DNA of 64,000 bases, from positions 27,634,993 through 27,698,992 of the forward strand of contig NC_084668.1 in assembly GCF_028389875.1 (NCBI RefSeq), in the 5' to 3' direction. The notes under the pieces were generated by a model that saw nothing but the letters and a program-made list of their open reading frames with translations, ran no database searches and had not been told where the DNA came from. The first letter of the stretch is position 1. Every line of letters starts with the position of its first letter. The translations under genes and the position numbers were made by a program. This stretch comes from Rhea pennata (Eukaryota; Chordata; Aves; Rheiformes; Rheidae). Shown here in pieces: positions 11,581 to 24,619 of the stretch.

Positions 11581-14500
11581 GATACGCTGAAGAATTAACC
11601 TTCTAATTTCATTTTTTTATAACGACACCATCTGTGCTTCTTATAGCATCTATTTTAATTTTCAGTTTGTATTTTCACATTAGAAATCAGAATCAGCCTT
11701 TCACCAGTTTTAAACTAACAGATTTCAGAAAACATAGGAATGAATGTGAGAAGCCTAAATGTAATTAAATTGTTACCGACCTCCTCCTCCTCTTCAGCAG
11801 CTACGAGATAATTTATGATTCAGAATGAAATCAGGGAGCAAGAACTTAGAGTTCTAATCTGAAGCCTGCTATTGAGTCATTTTTTGGCCTTTAGCAGTTA
11901 GTTTCTGTCTCAGCTTTTTATCTAAGAGTTGGGAATAATATTTTACAGAATACCTAGCAACAATGTTGCACAGATGAATTAGTTAGATCTGACCTTTCAC
12001 GACTAGAGTCTATGGAAAACATCAGAAATGATCACATCAGTCTTTAAATATATCATACCTAAAATGCTATATAATTTCAAAGCATTAATTGAAAAATATT
12101 TATAGTAATGCTGTTACGTGAAATATCTTTCTTCTGTTAAAAATCATTTTAAAATCAGTATTGAATGTAGTATTTTTAATTGCAATAAAGATGTTTCCTA
12201 TGGAGTTCCACTGCAAAATAAGGACGAAAAATATGCTATTGCTGAGTGCAAAAATCTTTTTCTCATCCACAGCTAAAACAAGTAATCACCAATTTTCAGT
12301 TCTATATTCAATTATTTCTGAGCCATTCTCAGTCTTCTGGAAGTTTAAAACAGTAATAGCCACATGATATGATATACATATCCAAGCAAGTGGAATGATC
12401 TTAACAGTGACATAGTTCAGTGTGACTTTTTCCGTGCATATTTTATCATTCATGATCTAATATTCCAACTGCTTTCCTCTTGAAATTAGGGGTCAAACTA
12501 CCATGGTTTTACTACTACTACTATGGATTGCATTGGGGTCCGGGGCCTCTGTGGTAAGGCTGGCACTTACAGAGCTCGCTGGAGTCACTCTGTCACTGGC
12601 AGACCCTTGCTGTCTTTCTTTCAGTACGAAAGCAGTCACAGCCACTTTCCGCACTGGAGAGGCTGCCGGTTGAGGCATAGAATGGAAGAATGACTGACTC
12701 CTTCTCCTTTGTGATAATGGCAAAGCATCCTGTTTTTAAACTCCCACTCTGTTCGTGAGGCTCTTTATAAGATCCTGTTGTAAGAAGCAGCTCTAGTTTC
12801 TATAATTATTAATGCAAATGATGCTGAGTTAGCTGCATTTCTTGAAAATACATTACACATCAGATTAAGAAAAAGATCAATATCAGTAAATATGAACCTC
12901 TGATATTTACAGTCAATTCTTTTTTACCTTGCAGCCATACAGGCCTAATATTAAATAGAATATGATCTGTATTTATCACTATAACGTGGTTAGTCACAGA
13001 TTTTAACACTTTTCTGCTAAAATCTATTCAAGCAGATACATTACGATGAAAAATAATCTCTAAGTGGATAAATAATCTCTAAATTAAGTGGAGACTAACA
13101 AAGTAGACCAGATGTTTTCAAGTACAGGCTGTGCCCTCCCAGAAGATGAAGGTTTTTCAGCAAAAGGCATCAGTGAGGTGCCAAGACTCGACTAGGAAAA
13201 GGTGGCATATCGCACCTCAGCTCAGAGGAAGATGTAAAAGGAAAGATCAAAACTCATGGACGGACGATGTTACTGCCCACACAGATACAACATGCTGCTG
13301 GTCACATAACTGGCAGCATCTTGTTGAGCTGTGTGTCAGCACTGGTGGTGAGTTTGGAATGATGAAGCACGCATTTTTTCTTCTTGCTTATGAACACTTG
13401 ACTGCTATCAAAAGGAGAAAATGTGTACATCTCTTAGGGAATATAGAATTTTTGTTTCATAGAAAATGCAGCAAAAAGTGCAGAAACTTTTGCACTGTGT
13501 GAGTGGAGAATTCACAGTTATAGAAAGCAGATGCCACAGAGATCAATCTTAGTTCATGTAAATGTACATATTCAAGCAGGGAAAAGCCAATTTCATCATT
13601 GTTTTTAATGGAAGCAGAGTTAAGCTCATGTTGTCATACTACTTTTGTTGGAACTTTATTTCAGAACTGCTGGAATAAGCATTAGGTTTTCAGCAGGAAG
13701 TTTTATTCAATATTGTATTATTATAATATATCTGTATTGTTCAGTCTGGGTTCACCAGTCTAGCAGTATGCATAACAATAAAGTAGAAATACAAGCTTTG
13801 TCAGTAACAGCATAGCTCTTACAGGTGTGGTGAAATTAAAATGTAGTGAGGGGAAGAATAAGGATCACAATTATTTTTAAAGCATGCAACACCTATTTGC
13901 ATGATGTTTTATTAATGATTAATATTCAAACAGGTTACTATATTTAGGCCAAAAGTACGAGCTATGGGCAAGTGTCGACGTTCAAGATTTCAGATTTGTT
14001 TTGGGCTCGGCTGTGATCCTTTCAAAGGCAACTTTCAATTCAGTTAAGGGTTTAGTAGTGCTGTTCACTATGGGGCTTCTAGATGGTAGTGAAAACTTTG
14101 TTTGAGAAACCTCTAAAGAGCCACCATAAGCCAAGAAGTTCCAGATGTACCATCTTCATGTGGTGTCTGGCAAAGCATGTAAATTGTATGCATACTTTTC
14201 TAGCATTGCCACTTTAAAAGGTGCGATGGGCAATTCATGATTGCAGAGTAAATGGTAGCATCAACTAGATCTTTGCTACTACTATAAAATTTGGCTTTGT
14301 AAATTTTAAATGAACAAACAAATTTCTATATAAATATTTCTATACATACACTGTATTTCCAGTCTGGACTTTTTTCTTGATTTAACTTTTTCCAGTTTGG
14401 AGACCATTTAAACTTAATAATCCCAGAGGAACGGCAGCCATGAGGAGCTGTGCTCTCCATGAGCCCACCACCTGGCTTCTGCAAATTTGACCAGCAAAGC

Positions 14501-14599
14501 CCAAGAAGTGACCCTTACACAGACTTATTTTGTTCAGTATCTCATAGAAACAATTTAAAACACAAAATCAAGCTATTGTTTGAACTGACTAGATTTTTT

Positions 14600-15000
14600 A
14601 AACTGTCATCATTATAATCCCAATTATTTAGGTCATGCCAGGGTATTTATGTTAATAACACATAAAGTATTTGTAATATTGTTAATCTTGGATCTAAAAG
14701 CACACAAGCTGAAAACTTTACCATACAAAGTCTACACCATTGTTTAGATCATTTATAAAAATAATGAACAGCATTGAACAAGCAAAGTTGCCTTTATCAA
14801 GTACACTTCTAATCCTGTCCAAAAAGGCAATAGGTTCAGAAGACTCACTAAACTATGCTGATAAAGCTTTATTACATTTCAATCTATAATTTTATTGATG
14901 AATTCCAACTTTTTCATTATTTAATCTGACATAAAGCTAACATGTTTGTAATTTCCCATGTCCCCTGCAGTATGTCCTCATTTACAGTATGTAAATGAGC
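14600..15000 (-). mobile_element. decayed CR1 LINE fragment (reverse-transcriptase region)
   Basis: The plus strand carries antisense CR1 landmarks in the expected order. First is CACCATTGTTTAGATCATTT..AATAATGAACAGCATTGAAC, then a CCTGTCCAAAAAGGCAATAGGTT block, then AACTATGCTGATAAAG. Last comes a CTGACATAAAGCTAACATG..TGTAATTTCCC stretch. Heavily decayed and not coding. Edges are approximate. Confidence 0.6.
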
Positions 15001-16189
15001 CTTAATCAGCAGAGAAGCAGGTTGTTTTCAGTGTTTGAGAGCTAGCTTTCTCAGTTTGTCCCAAGCCCATGACTAACCAGTAATACCTAACAGGCAAGTC
15101 AAATGTCAACCTGGTGGCTATAGAAGTGTGTGGTAGCAGGAAGAAAAATGGTTAGGTATGAACTTACAGCATTAGGAATGTGTCTGAAGCTTTCAGAAAA
15201 TTGAGTTAGTAAAATCTGCTGGAGCCATTGAAGACAGTTACATTAATAGGTGCTCCCTGGAAGTTTTTAGTTGATCTGTGCAGTGGTGAAGATATACTCT
15301 GTTTCTGTGGGATGTTTAGGCTCAAAGGACTAGATCCCAAAATACAAACAGCTAGATATTAAAGGAGTTATTTGACTAGGACAAGGACTGGATTAGGGTT
15401 CAGACTGACAATTACTGACAAAAGACTAGACCCTGGGTTCAGAAGAGGACCTGACTATGTTTTGGCCTTGTGCTGAGATTAGCCATGTAAATTGTTATTA
15501 GTTCCTCCATTTTTAGAAGTTCCTGGGATAAACCTAGAAGTAATTAGAATTCAGGATAAAAGAAGCCAAAAAACTTTGAGAATACTGGATATCTGACGTG
15601 GGTTAGAGTTTATACCAGTAATGATCTATTTTGCTCTGGAATTGTTATGTATCTTAACTATAAGCTTGGGAAATAGGTTCATTCCAGGTGAAGGCTAAAC
15701 AGAAAGAGCTTACAAGGCATTGATGAGCTAGGGTTTGGCCTGTTACAGCATGAGACTGCTTACTTTTAAAATGGAGATGGGATCAAGATACTAGGCTGTT
15801 TCCAATGGTATTATTTCAGGTTGGAGTTAGGATTACAGTTGATTTTTGCAGAAATTGCTTGCAGGATAAAGCAAATAGACAAAAGAGTTTTATTTTTGGC
15901 TGTCAAACAAAGCTTATTACAGCTGTCAGGATGAGTCACTGGACTAAATTAAGCTCCTGATCCGATATGGGAGTAGACCTTATACTACATTCCTAGATGG
16001 AAGTAGCGTCACCAGGTTCAAAAACATTCTGGTAAATCCTGAAATCAGAAGGAGATTAGGACCCCATCTAGATTAGCATTTTATTTCTAGTTCCCTTGAA
16101 GGCTGTGATTTCGAGAGGAATCCACAATGAGATATTTGTGAAGCCACTAAATGGAGACAGAGTGTCTAATCGGCTTGCAAATCTTAATC

Positions 16190-16340
16190 ATAAAGATGAC
16201 TTACCTAGCCCATGCTGACTGTCCACTAGCTAGAATAAATCAAGAGTGATCAGTTTGCAAAGGATGGTCTCTATCCCCTTTGGAACCGAGTTGTGGTCAG
16301 AAAGTAGTGTGTTGCTGTTTGAATAGGGATGCCAACTTGT
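16190..16340 (-). mobile_element. possible small CR1 fragment
   Basis: Contains CCCATGCTGACTGTCCACTA followed by TTGCAAAGGATGGTCTCTA and a CCTTTGGAACCGAG block. The order matches the antisense of another CR1 subfamily. It is short and diverged, so only tentative. Confidence 0.35.
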
Positions 16341-16552
16341 CAGACAGGACCGATTAAGGTGGTCCTGCACACACAGAAATTGTGGGGCCACTTAATCTTT
16401 GTAGAGAGCCTTTTCTGATACAGGCACATACAAGCTAATATGTGCTGACCTATTTCCTTTAGCCTCTGTTATAGTTCTGTCTTAGATAGACGGGGTTGTA
16501 CCAGGGACTAATGTGTGGCTACAGTTATAACTGGACAAAAATAAGCTGCTAC

Positions 16553-16575
16553 TTTTTTTTTTTTTTTTTTTTTTT
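16553..16575. repeat. T23 run
   Basis: Uninterrupted T run. No adjacent retrocopy recognised. Confidence 0.9.
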
Positions 16576-16940
16576 CCCTACACCTAAGAATGCCAGGAAA
16601 ATAAGCTGCAGAGCTGAAATAAGATGCAGAAAGTATTGTTAGTGGGACATCAAATCCTGTAACTTTACTACAGGGAGCCATTTAAAATGTGCTTATTTCC
16701 TAATGTTTTACTCTCTATGGTAACACTGAATGATTGCCTTCACTGAGGTAAAGGAATAGATATCAAAGAATCTGCTTGTATAGACTAGTTGAACAACTAA
16801 TTTTTTTGTGAATTTTCATTTTTTTTCCAATTTAGATAATAGGCATAGAGTAAATGTGAAATAATACAAATACAGTTTTAAGGAAATCTAAAAGGCAATA
16901 AAATCATTAATTCTGAAATTTATACCAATTATTAGTTTTG

Positions 16941-17017
16941 GATCTTTTTAGGTGGAGTTCTATGGCATTTAGAGCTTGATCTTTTTAGGTGGAGTTGTTC
17001 TATGGCATTTAGAGCTT
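16941..17017. repeat. tandem duplication, 37- and 40-bp copies
   Basis: GATCTTTTTAGGTGGAGTT..CTATGGCATTTAGAGCTT occurs twice head to tail (16941-16977 and 16978-17017). The second copy has a three-base GTT insertion and is otherwise identical, so the event is recent. Confidence 0.95.
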
Positions 17018-18109
17018 TTCAGATACATTTCCTCTTTAGCAATAATACTTTCAAGTTCATTTTTTACAGAATTACCCCAGTATATCTTTTAACATATTTG
17101 GGAAAAAAATGTGGCTTTCAGGCATAACTCTGTTGCAAAAAACACTGGGAGATAAATATAATATTTAATGTTTTTGTTAATGAAACTATTCTACCTTGTA
17201 CTGCTCAAAAAACCCCAAATGTCTAATGCAGCTTCTTGAACCTTGAGAGTTCAATTTCCTGAATTATGTTCTGGTAATATGGATGCCATTAGCAAAGTAT
17301 TATCAAAGATTTCATCTGCTTGAATTAATGAAGCTCATTGTTTAGAGTTGGATAAAAAATAGTGAATCAATTTTATGAAATATTGTGAGGTTTCTAAATT
17401 AAGGTGAAGCCAAAAACTCTCAATACTATTCAAAATAAGTCAATAACTTAAAATATTAAACAATCTTTTTGGTAGGTCATTTGTCATTCCAATCAGACTT
17501 GAATACAAATCTTTCATATTCAAGAGCAGAATCATTCAGGAAGCTTTTTCTGATTCTGCAAACATGTTTAAAAAGATGAGGAAAGGGAGAAAAGGGAAAA
17601 AACAATAATTACTGATTTTGACAAGATAATCAGTATTAAACATAAGAAATCTTCCTAACTAAGATGTTATCAGAATAATACATTACCTCATTCAAAGGTA
17701 TATATATTGACATCTACAACTGTAGTTTCAGAAAAATCAGAAAACACTGCTACATCATCTAAAGCATGATTTACATTCTATACGTAAAAATGAAAAGCAT
17801 ATAAATGTAACTCAGCCACAGATTTTTTTTTTCTTATTCTAATGACCAAACAGAATGGAAGCTCCTGGATACTTTATCTTATTTAAATGTGACTTTTTAA
17901 AGTTGGGACTGACATTTGAGTGGATGCAAGATAGTTCTGTGCTGCCTCTTTATTGAAATACTCAGAAGGAAGATGTCAAAAAACTTACCTTTCAGTTTGC
18001 CTGCATATTGAAGAATAAAAGAGAAATATTAAATGAACTGAAGGAGATAGCTTAGGTCAATCAGGGTCATTCTGCAACTTTGCAGTATACCAAAAGTAAT
18101 GAGGTTTTT

Positions 18110-18113
<4 letters not shown>

Positions 18114-18148
<35 letters not shown>
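18114..18148. repeat. (TG)n microsatellite
   Basis: About 17 TG units directly after a T run; interrupted beyond 18148. Confidence 0.95.
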
Positions 18149-18149
<1 letters not shown>

Positions 18150-18589
18150 TGTGCATATGCGAGTATGCGTATGTTTCAGGCTGTCCCCTCCTTTCCTGGA
18201 AAGGTCTTTCTTTTAAGACTTATCAGTTCCCTTCTTTTTATTGAAACCTTGCTTTTCAAATACTTTCAATCATCCCCAGAATGTTTTGACGGGTATCTTG
18301 ATCTCATGCCTCATAGCAAAAGAATAAATCATAGTAGTGTCACTTTCTTTACTGATACATGCAGTATCACCTTACAAACTTAGTTATGATAATAGTTTTT
18401 ATCCCATCAATACTATTGACTAGTAAGGCTTTACTCTGTCATCTGCAATTTGTATTCTGTTACAGTTCACAGATAAAGCTTTGGGGTGAGGGAGTTTGTG
18501 TATTTAAAATATTAAGTGACCTTATGAAATTTTTAAGCTTTAAAATGCTAAGCATATTAATTTTTATTATTCAGTTTACCAGAAAGAAA

Positions 18590-18935
18590 ATAGAACATAA
18601 GAACTTGTTCACATGAAAAGTCCATTCAGCTCAGTACCCTGTCTGAAATCAGTAGCCAAAGAATGGATCCCTAAAGAAGAGGGTAAGAACAGACTAAGAA
18701 CATAGCAGTACTGCTGAAGAACACGCTCTCGGACTCCAATCGTTTGTGGTCCAGGGACTTTGTGAGCCGCTGATATTAGCCTTTTATTTAATAGCTGTAT
18801 TACCTTTTTATTTAATAGCTGTTGTATTACTCTTCTACAAATGTATCCACCATTTTCTGAACCCATGCAAACTTGTAAGATCCTGTGGCAGAGGCTCCTT
18901 TAGCTTAACAGTGCATTTTATGTTGGAATTTGGAG
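18590..18935 (-). mobile_element. old CR1/L3-type LINE 3' end
   Basis: The left edge has the AGAACATAAGAAC terminus and a TCAGCTCAGTACCCTGTCTG stretch. The right part has TGTATCCACCATTTTCTGAACCC and then ATCCTGTGGCAGAGGCTCC and TTAGCTTAACAGTGCA. This is the antisense of the ancient sauropsid CR1 tail whose sense strand encodes the C-terminus of the reverse transcriptase protein. An internal 16-bp segment (TTTATTTAATAGCTGT) is duplicated at about 18782-18825. The element is on the minus strand. Confidence 0.7.
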
Positions 18936-21900
18936 GAATAATGTAGGTCTGTTCCTGACTGAGTATATTTGTATTCTGAGTGGGAAATGAGAAAATTAGT
19001 TTTTCCTTCTTAGTAGCCAGAAGTTATTTGGCATATCTGAGCTGGTTGGATCAAGCAATAGATACAGAATGAGCTAAGGCAGAGTTTCTTTTTTCTTCCC
19101 TGCCTGTAGCAAATAACTTCCCACACTCCAGCATGTAGCATAACACTGTATTAATAATACGCTAAGGCAAGAAGCTCGGGTACACTGACAAACCATATTC
19201 CCTAGTGTTTAAAAGAAGGGAGATGCTATGCTCATACATTTTCCACTTCAGCTTACCCCATTTTTATAGAAGCCTTATCTTAATGCTAATCAGTAAGAGA
19301 AGCTCCCAATTCCATAGCTTACTAAGCTAATCTGTGAAATAATTCTACTGAATGCAGCTTATGCTTCTGACATCAAATACCACAAGAAGCTGTAATGGTT
19401 TCCTTCCTGAACTTTGTGAAGCTGGAGAAACTAGCTAAGCATCCTTGTGTAAATCATAACGTTAACATTATGCCTGTGGAAGCTACACGTAAGCAAAAGC
19501 TACACATAAGATGTCATAAAAACTTTGAAATAAACTTGGATTTTACACTCTGAAACTTTAGTTTAGGCTATAGATTTGTCCCTGGCTGCAAGAGAAATAT
19601 TTGGGGACTTTTGTTCTAAATTAGCTCACATTTCTTTGAATGACTACTGAAATAAAACCGTACAGAAACAAAATTCTGGGAGAAAGATTAATTGCTCTTA
19701 TGCACAAATGGGCTGCTAGGAGCTGAAGTGCGGGATGGAAGTTGCTCTTTTGAGTGTTCTGGTGAAGAAGCAAAATAATGTTCAACTTCTAAAAAAATCA
19801 TAATTCTAACTTTAGCTTTTTTTTTTTTTTCTTTTTTCTTTTTAAACTCATCTGGAGAAAGAAAATTATGCTTTGGGTTTCAAAGAACTTGGAAACCTTG
19901 GGAACATTACAGAAGATCTCTTACATTACATTATTTCTTTTGAAAAGCTCAGATCTTTTCCTTTCTCTGTGGAGGTCTTGAACTCCATAGGTTCTTTTCA
20001 GACTTTGTAAACTTCTCTTAAGTCAATTTTTCTGAAGTGAAAGTATTCTTAGAATGAAGTAACACACTAAGAGTGGAGAACAGCCGTGGTGACTCGCAGT
20101 CCATACTAATTGGATGTTTAACAATCTCTCCTCTGCAGAGCAGCTACCTGAGTGGAAGGTGTTGTGTGTGTGCAGATATTTTTGCTGAAATATGTCGTGT
20201 TTTTCTGGTCTCTTAATAGACTGACCCTTTTCCTGATTAACTTTAGCCCTATCTCTACAATTGAACTGACCTATCCTGTTTTACACCAAGATTCATCCAC
20301 ACTACATACGCACATTATCTATTTTAGCTCACATGCGACTCCACTGGAGCAAGTCAAAGAGCTTCTGGAGAGAAAAAACCATGAGTGCAAATGGGAGGGG
20401 AGTCCATGGTGTGCTCCAGATTCTACTTATGTAATATAGACATGACCTGTGCCAGATCTTCCTCACACCAACAAGTCACTAAGTCCTCTATGTCCCCTAA
20501 GTCCCCTGTAGTGGTTATCAAACACTTTGGCTTTGCAGTCTGCTCTATTCTTTGGTGCTCATATTCACCACTGTCAGTGACGCAATATAAAAATACCTGT
20601 CTTTTGATCAGTGAATCAGCCCGCTCATTTGCATGGATTGCTCACAAGGTACGGTGAGTACAGAGAGAAATGCTTCAATAAATGTTCAGAGGGCCGTGCC
20701 CATATGCACGGCTTTGCTTCTGAGAGATTTTCCGATACGAGGAGATACCCCAGCAGAAACATCACTCATCTGCGACACTTGGTCAGGCTATCTTTATAAA
20801 TCAGCAAACAGTGCTGCTTCAAATACACAAAATAAAAAAAGAAGGATGCCTACACTGAGGCTTGGGATAGAAGTTAGTGCTTGGAGTAGGTTCACAGACT
20901 TACCACTGTTTCTAAGAGCGACCCCTGGGTATCTGATTGTTTATGATCTTTTGCAATTTGTACTGGGCTTTCATACATCATTGCCAGAGTCAGATCACCA
21001 GCTCAGCCTCTGAGGCTACAAACTTAGTCAAAGACTTGAAGAAGTGCCTCTCTTTCTGGGCTTGACCAAACCCACACCCAACTCTAATATGAAGAAACAG
21101 TAGGTAGATACAGCTGATTAAGAATGATCTAGTATGTGTCAGCAGCACAGCTTTAATGGATGTTTTGATCGGTATTGGAAGTCATTGGAAAGGGTATTGG
21201 AAGAGGGAATATATACGTGAACTTAGGATATATACTACCTGCTACAACTGGAAACCTTCTGCAGTAGTAGATAGGCACCACAAATACTTAGAATCAAAGC
21301 ACAAAGAAATTTCAATCAGACTCCCACCACTTCTGTCCTCATCCCATTCCCAGGCAGGAGTAACTACAGAACCTTTACCCAATGAAGTTCGGTGCTTCTA
21401 ACATGTTACAAACTGGTGCAGACAAAAACCACAGAAACAAAGTGACAGATTATATTGAAGCTGCTCTCACTGATAACCAGATGCAGCACACACAACCACA
21501 GCAATAGATGCATGCAGGAACGCCCTGGTAACTCTTAGTTTTGACAGCTGCCTTTATGTGGCCTTCAACATGGTCCTGCTTCCCATCACTTTCCCCGTTT
21601 GGACAGACTACTACTGCAAGCTTTTAAAGTGATGTGCACTTACTAATCTGCCTCTGCCTGTGTCCTTTCTCCTGGTGATCCTAGAAACAACCACAGTAAC
21701 TTGAAAAATTACAGTTTCTTATGCCTATATGGCTTAGCTTCATGACATAGTGATCTCAGCACACAAAGCTGACAATCCTTGCATACTTTTCACTCTTCAC
21801 TATATCCTGCTCCAGAAGAGGCTTTGCTACAAATTCATTCTTCCCCACACAATGCCTTCCAGATTTTTGTCTACACTTCAGAAGCTATTTAAGTTCGCAT

Positions 21901-22659
21901 ACTGGTCACTTACCAGTCGTCAATCCACTTCAGCCAGATTTTCCAGATATGTTACTGGATACCAGAATAAAAGAAGGTCTACATCCACACCCTCATTCAG
22001 GAGATGGAACACAGGTGGGCTGGAGAAGAGGCTAAGTCTTCTTCTGCAGACCTCACTCACACTTTGCAGGGACTATAGTTTTCTTCCAGAATATTCTTTT
22101 CATGCCTACCAGATGTAGATCCACTGCTGGTCATGCCAAATCTGAAGGATGAAAACAAATGTGTGAGAACAAACAAATGGTTGTCTCTCTCACCCAAAAC
22201 TTCTCTCTATGGGGAAAATGGTTTTGGGGTGAGGAAATATGCCAAAGCCAATGTTTCTGAAGGGAAATAAGATTTTTTTAGCATGTTATGCTCTAGCCAT
22301 CCTCCCACGTGCCACCTTGCCCTGTTGCTTAGGGTGGGAATGATCCTGAGCTGGTGACTCCAAGTTGACAGTCTTTTCAGCAATAATAATGGCAGCAGCA
22401 GTAGGCATTTTATCTTTGTATGGGCACGAGCTGCCTGTCCCAAAGGGTCCAGGATACAAACTCCATGAAGGTGAGCCAGTCCTCCCTTGTGAGACCAAGA
22501 ACTACTGAATGCTTTGTTGAATGTCTAATGAAGATACAGCAGTTTAAGCCATTCTTTGCACTTCTTTCAATATGAGAGCATCTTTCTTGAGTAAGGTCAG
22601 CCTTATTCAGGGCTGACCTTATTCCATACAATGTGTTCCATACAATTGTATTTGAAATA

Positions 22660-23070
22660 ATGCATTTCAGAAAAGGCCTATTAGACCTTTACACGATTGT
22701 ATTATTATTATTTCCCTCTACTTTAAATGCCTCCTGACACATCCTAGCATCACGTTTGCTTTTCTCACCACCACGTTACATTCGTGATTCATAGTCATTC
22801 TGTGACCAACTGGTGCATACAGGTACTTCTTCTTCTCAGTTATTTGCAGCTAATAAAATTCCAGATTGCAGCAGAGGCCTGTATTGTTAGTTAAATATTA
22901 ACTAACGATATTTTGAATTTCACCCCATTTCTTTTATTCCAGTCCTCAAAGTTATCTAGTTATTTCAGTTTGAAATGTAATGTTATTAGCATATTAATCA
23001 GCATTTGATTCTCCTCTTTAGTTAAGTTACTGACATAAGCAATCAACTCTCAATTTTTAGTGCATTTTAT
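22660..23070 (-). mobile_element. decayed CR1 LINE fragment
   Basis: Antisense landmarks: CACATCCTAGCATCACGTTTGC, a GTTACATTCGTGATTCATAG block, and GAATTTCACCCCATTT with CAAAGTTATCTAGTTATTTC. The order agrees with the middle of CR1 ORF2. Strongly decayed. It cannot be part of the same insertion as the 14.6-kb fragment, because the segment order would be reversed. Confidence 0.52.
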
Positions 23071-24619
23071 TCATTAATTTCAACCATCCACCATCCTCAG
23101 TCTTCAGAATGCAAGGCTGATTTCTCAGAGTCAGCTATCTGGAATGTCTGATTATCATTTCCTTGACAGAAACTGGCTCTTTTACATCTAAGAGTAAGGA
23201 CAGTATAACCTGGGCCTAAATGAGTATTAGAAGGAAAGGAAAACAACAGAGAGAGATGACATATTGTCATATGGATTTTATGAATGCGTACAAGCTGTTT
23301 TCTTTGTCAATTCATGCCTACATTATATGTTTCTTAGTTTATACCACATCTGCTAGAACACTGCTGGATTTCTTGACACAGACAAAATAAGAGGACCATG
23401 AGCTTAAAGAATACTTAAAGCTCTGCAGCAAATACACTGGCAGATAGCTTTTTATAATCTAAAGATTTGGCAATACCATAAATGCATTTTACCAGTGAAG
23501 CAGAGACGGCTTTCAGCTCCTGCTCTGTCTTTTGAGGAGTCTTCTATACTCAGCAAAGCATGCAAGAGAAGAATGATCACGTGTGACCTGAGATCCCAAT
23601 TTTAAACTCTAATCTCACCAATCATCATTCTCTTCTATCTTGTAAAAGAAAGTATGAAAAACTTGACAGCAGCCTGCATGATAAAAAATAGTGTTTGTTA
23701 ATAGTCAAGCCAGCTCTAGTGCTCGTGATACAGACATACTAATTAAATAATAATATATCAATTGTTTATATAAATGTCTGCAGAATATTAAGATTGGCAA
23801 CAGCTTAGATTTTATGTCTAGTAGTGACCTCTGCTGTCTAAGGTAGTTATAGCAATGATAAACATTCCTGGAAGATAAATGAGCTACTGTGAAATCAGCT
23901 GCTTTTCTGTGTCCACACATAACAGACTCTTCTTCAGTGGCTAAAGAAGAAAATTTGTTTGTATCATTAACATTTAATCATCAGGGTCTTACACAGGGTC
24001 TGTCACAGCTTAGTCTTGCAAACTCTCAGGCAACAATATGCCTCGTATTCATACGGGGCGGAGGTAAGTTATAAGGCATGTTCTAGAGCAGTGCTACTAT
24101 AATGGCAGACTTCTCAGAGTCACCGTAACCTCTCAGCTCAGGTTTAAGGATATTTAAACATCGCAGGGGAAGTACCATAGAAATGCATCTTTATTCTATG
24201 AATCGAGATGGATTTTTTTTTTTTTTAACGGAAATATATTTCTGGTACAATGGAAGTTAAGAGTGTTTCCATTTACCTTTATAATGAACAAAAATTTCAC
24301 TCTGAGCATTCTCTGTTATTACAGGGATAACGCTGCAAATAGTCCTTTATAGACTATGGCAGTAGTCTATACGTGTAGTTTATATGGTTATTATTAGTAT
24401 GGTTTATCGACCTGAAATATAGGGGCATTAGGTGCCTCAGGAACAACCGAAGGGAAAGGACAGAGTTACCTCCCCACACACCTTTTCTGTATTTTGTCTC
24501 TTTGGTAAACTAAGAGGTTGATTCTGATTAGCTTTTGGTTACCATCCCCAGGAAGCCGGGAGAGAAGTGATTTTATATTTTGATGTTTTCTATTTAATTA
24601 TTTGTAACATTTCTTCCAC

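Larger units (their letters stand above)
11181..24600. other. NCKAP1-DUSP19 intergenic spacer
   Basis: 13.4 kb between two divergent promoters. It holds a 29-bp-unit duplication (11532-11580), old CR1 fragments (about 14600-15000, 16190-16340, 18590-18935 and 22660-23070), a T23 run (16553-16575), a 37/40-bp tandem duplication (16941-17017) and a TG microsatellite (18114-18148). Several open frames of 70-126 codons occur, notably at 13131-13502, 20152-22118 and 22207-22631. None resembles a family I know and they overlap without splice logic, so I do not call them genes. One 56-codon ORF (12503-12673) is discussed under findings. Confidence 0.75.

Noticed and set aside
20152..22118. Series of overlapping plus-strand frames, considered as a retroviral or pseudogene remnant
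   Set aside because: No protease, reverse transcriptase, integrase or other family motif and no terminal repeats seen.
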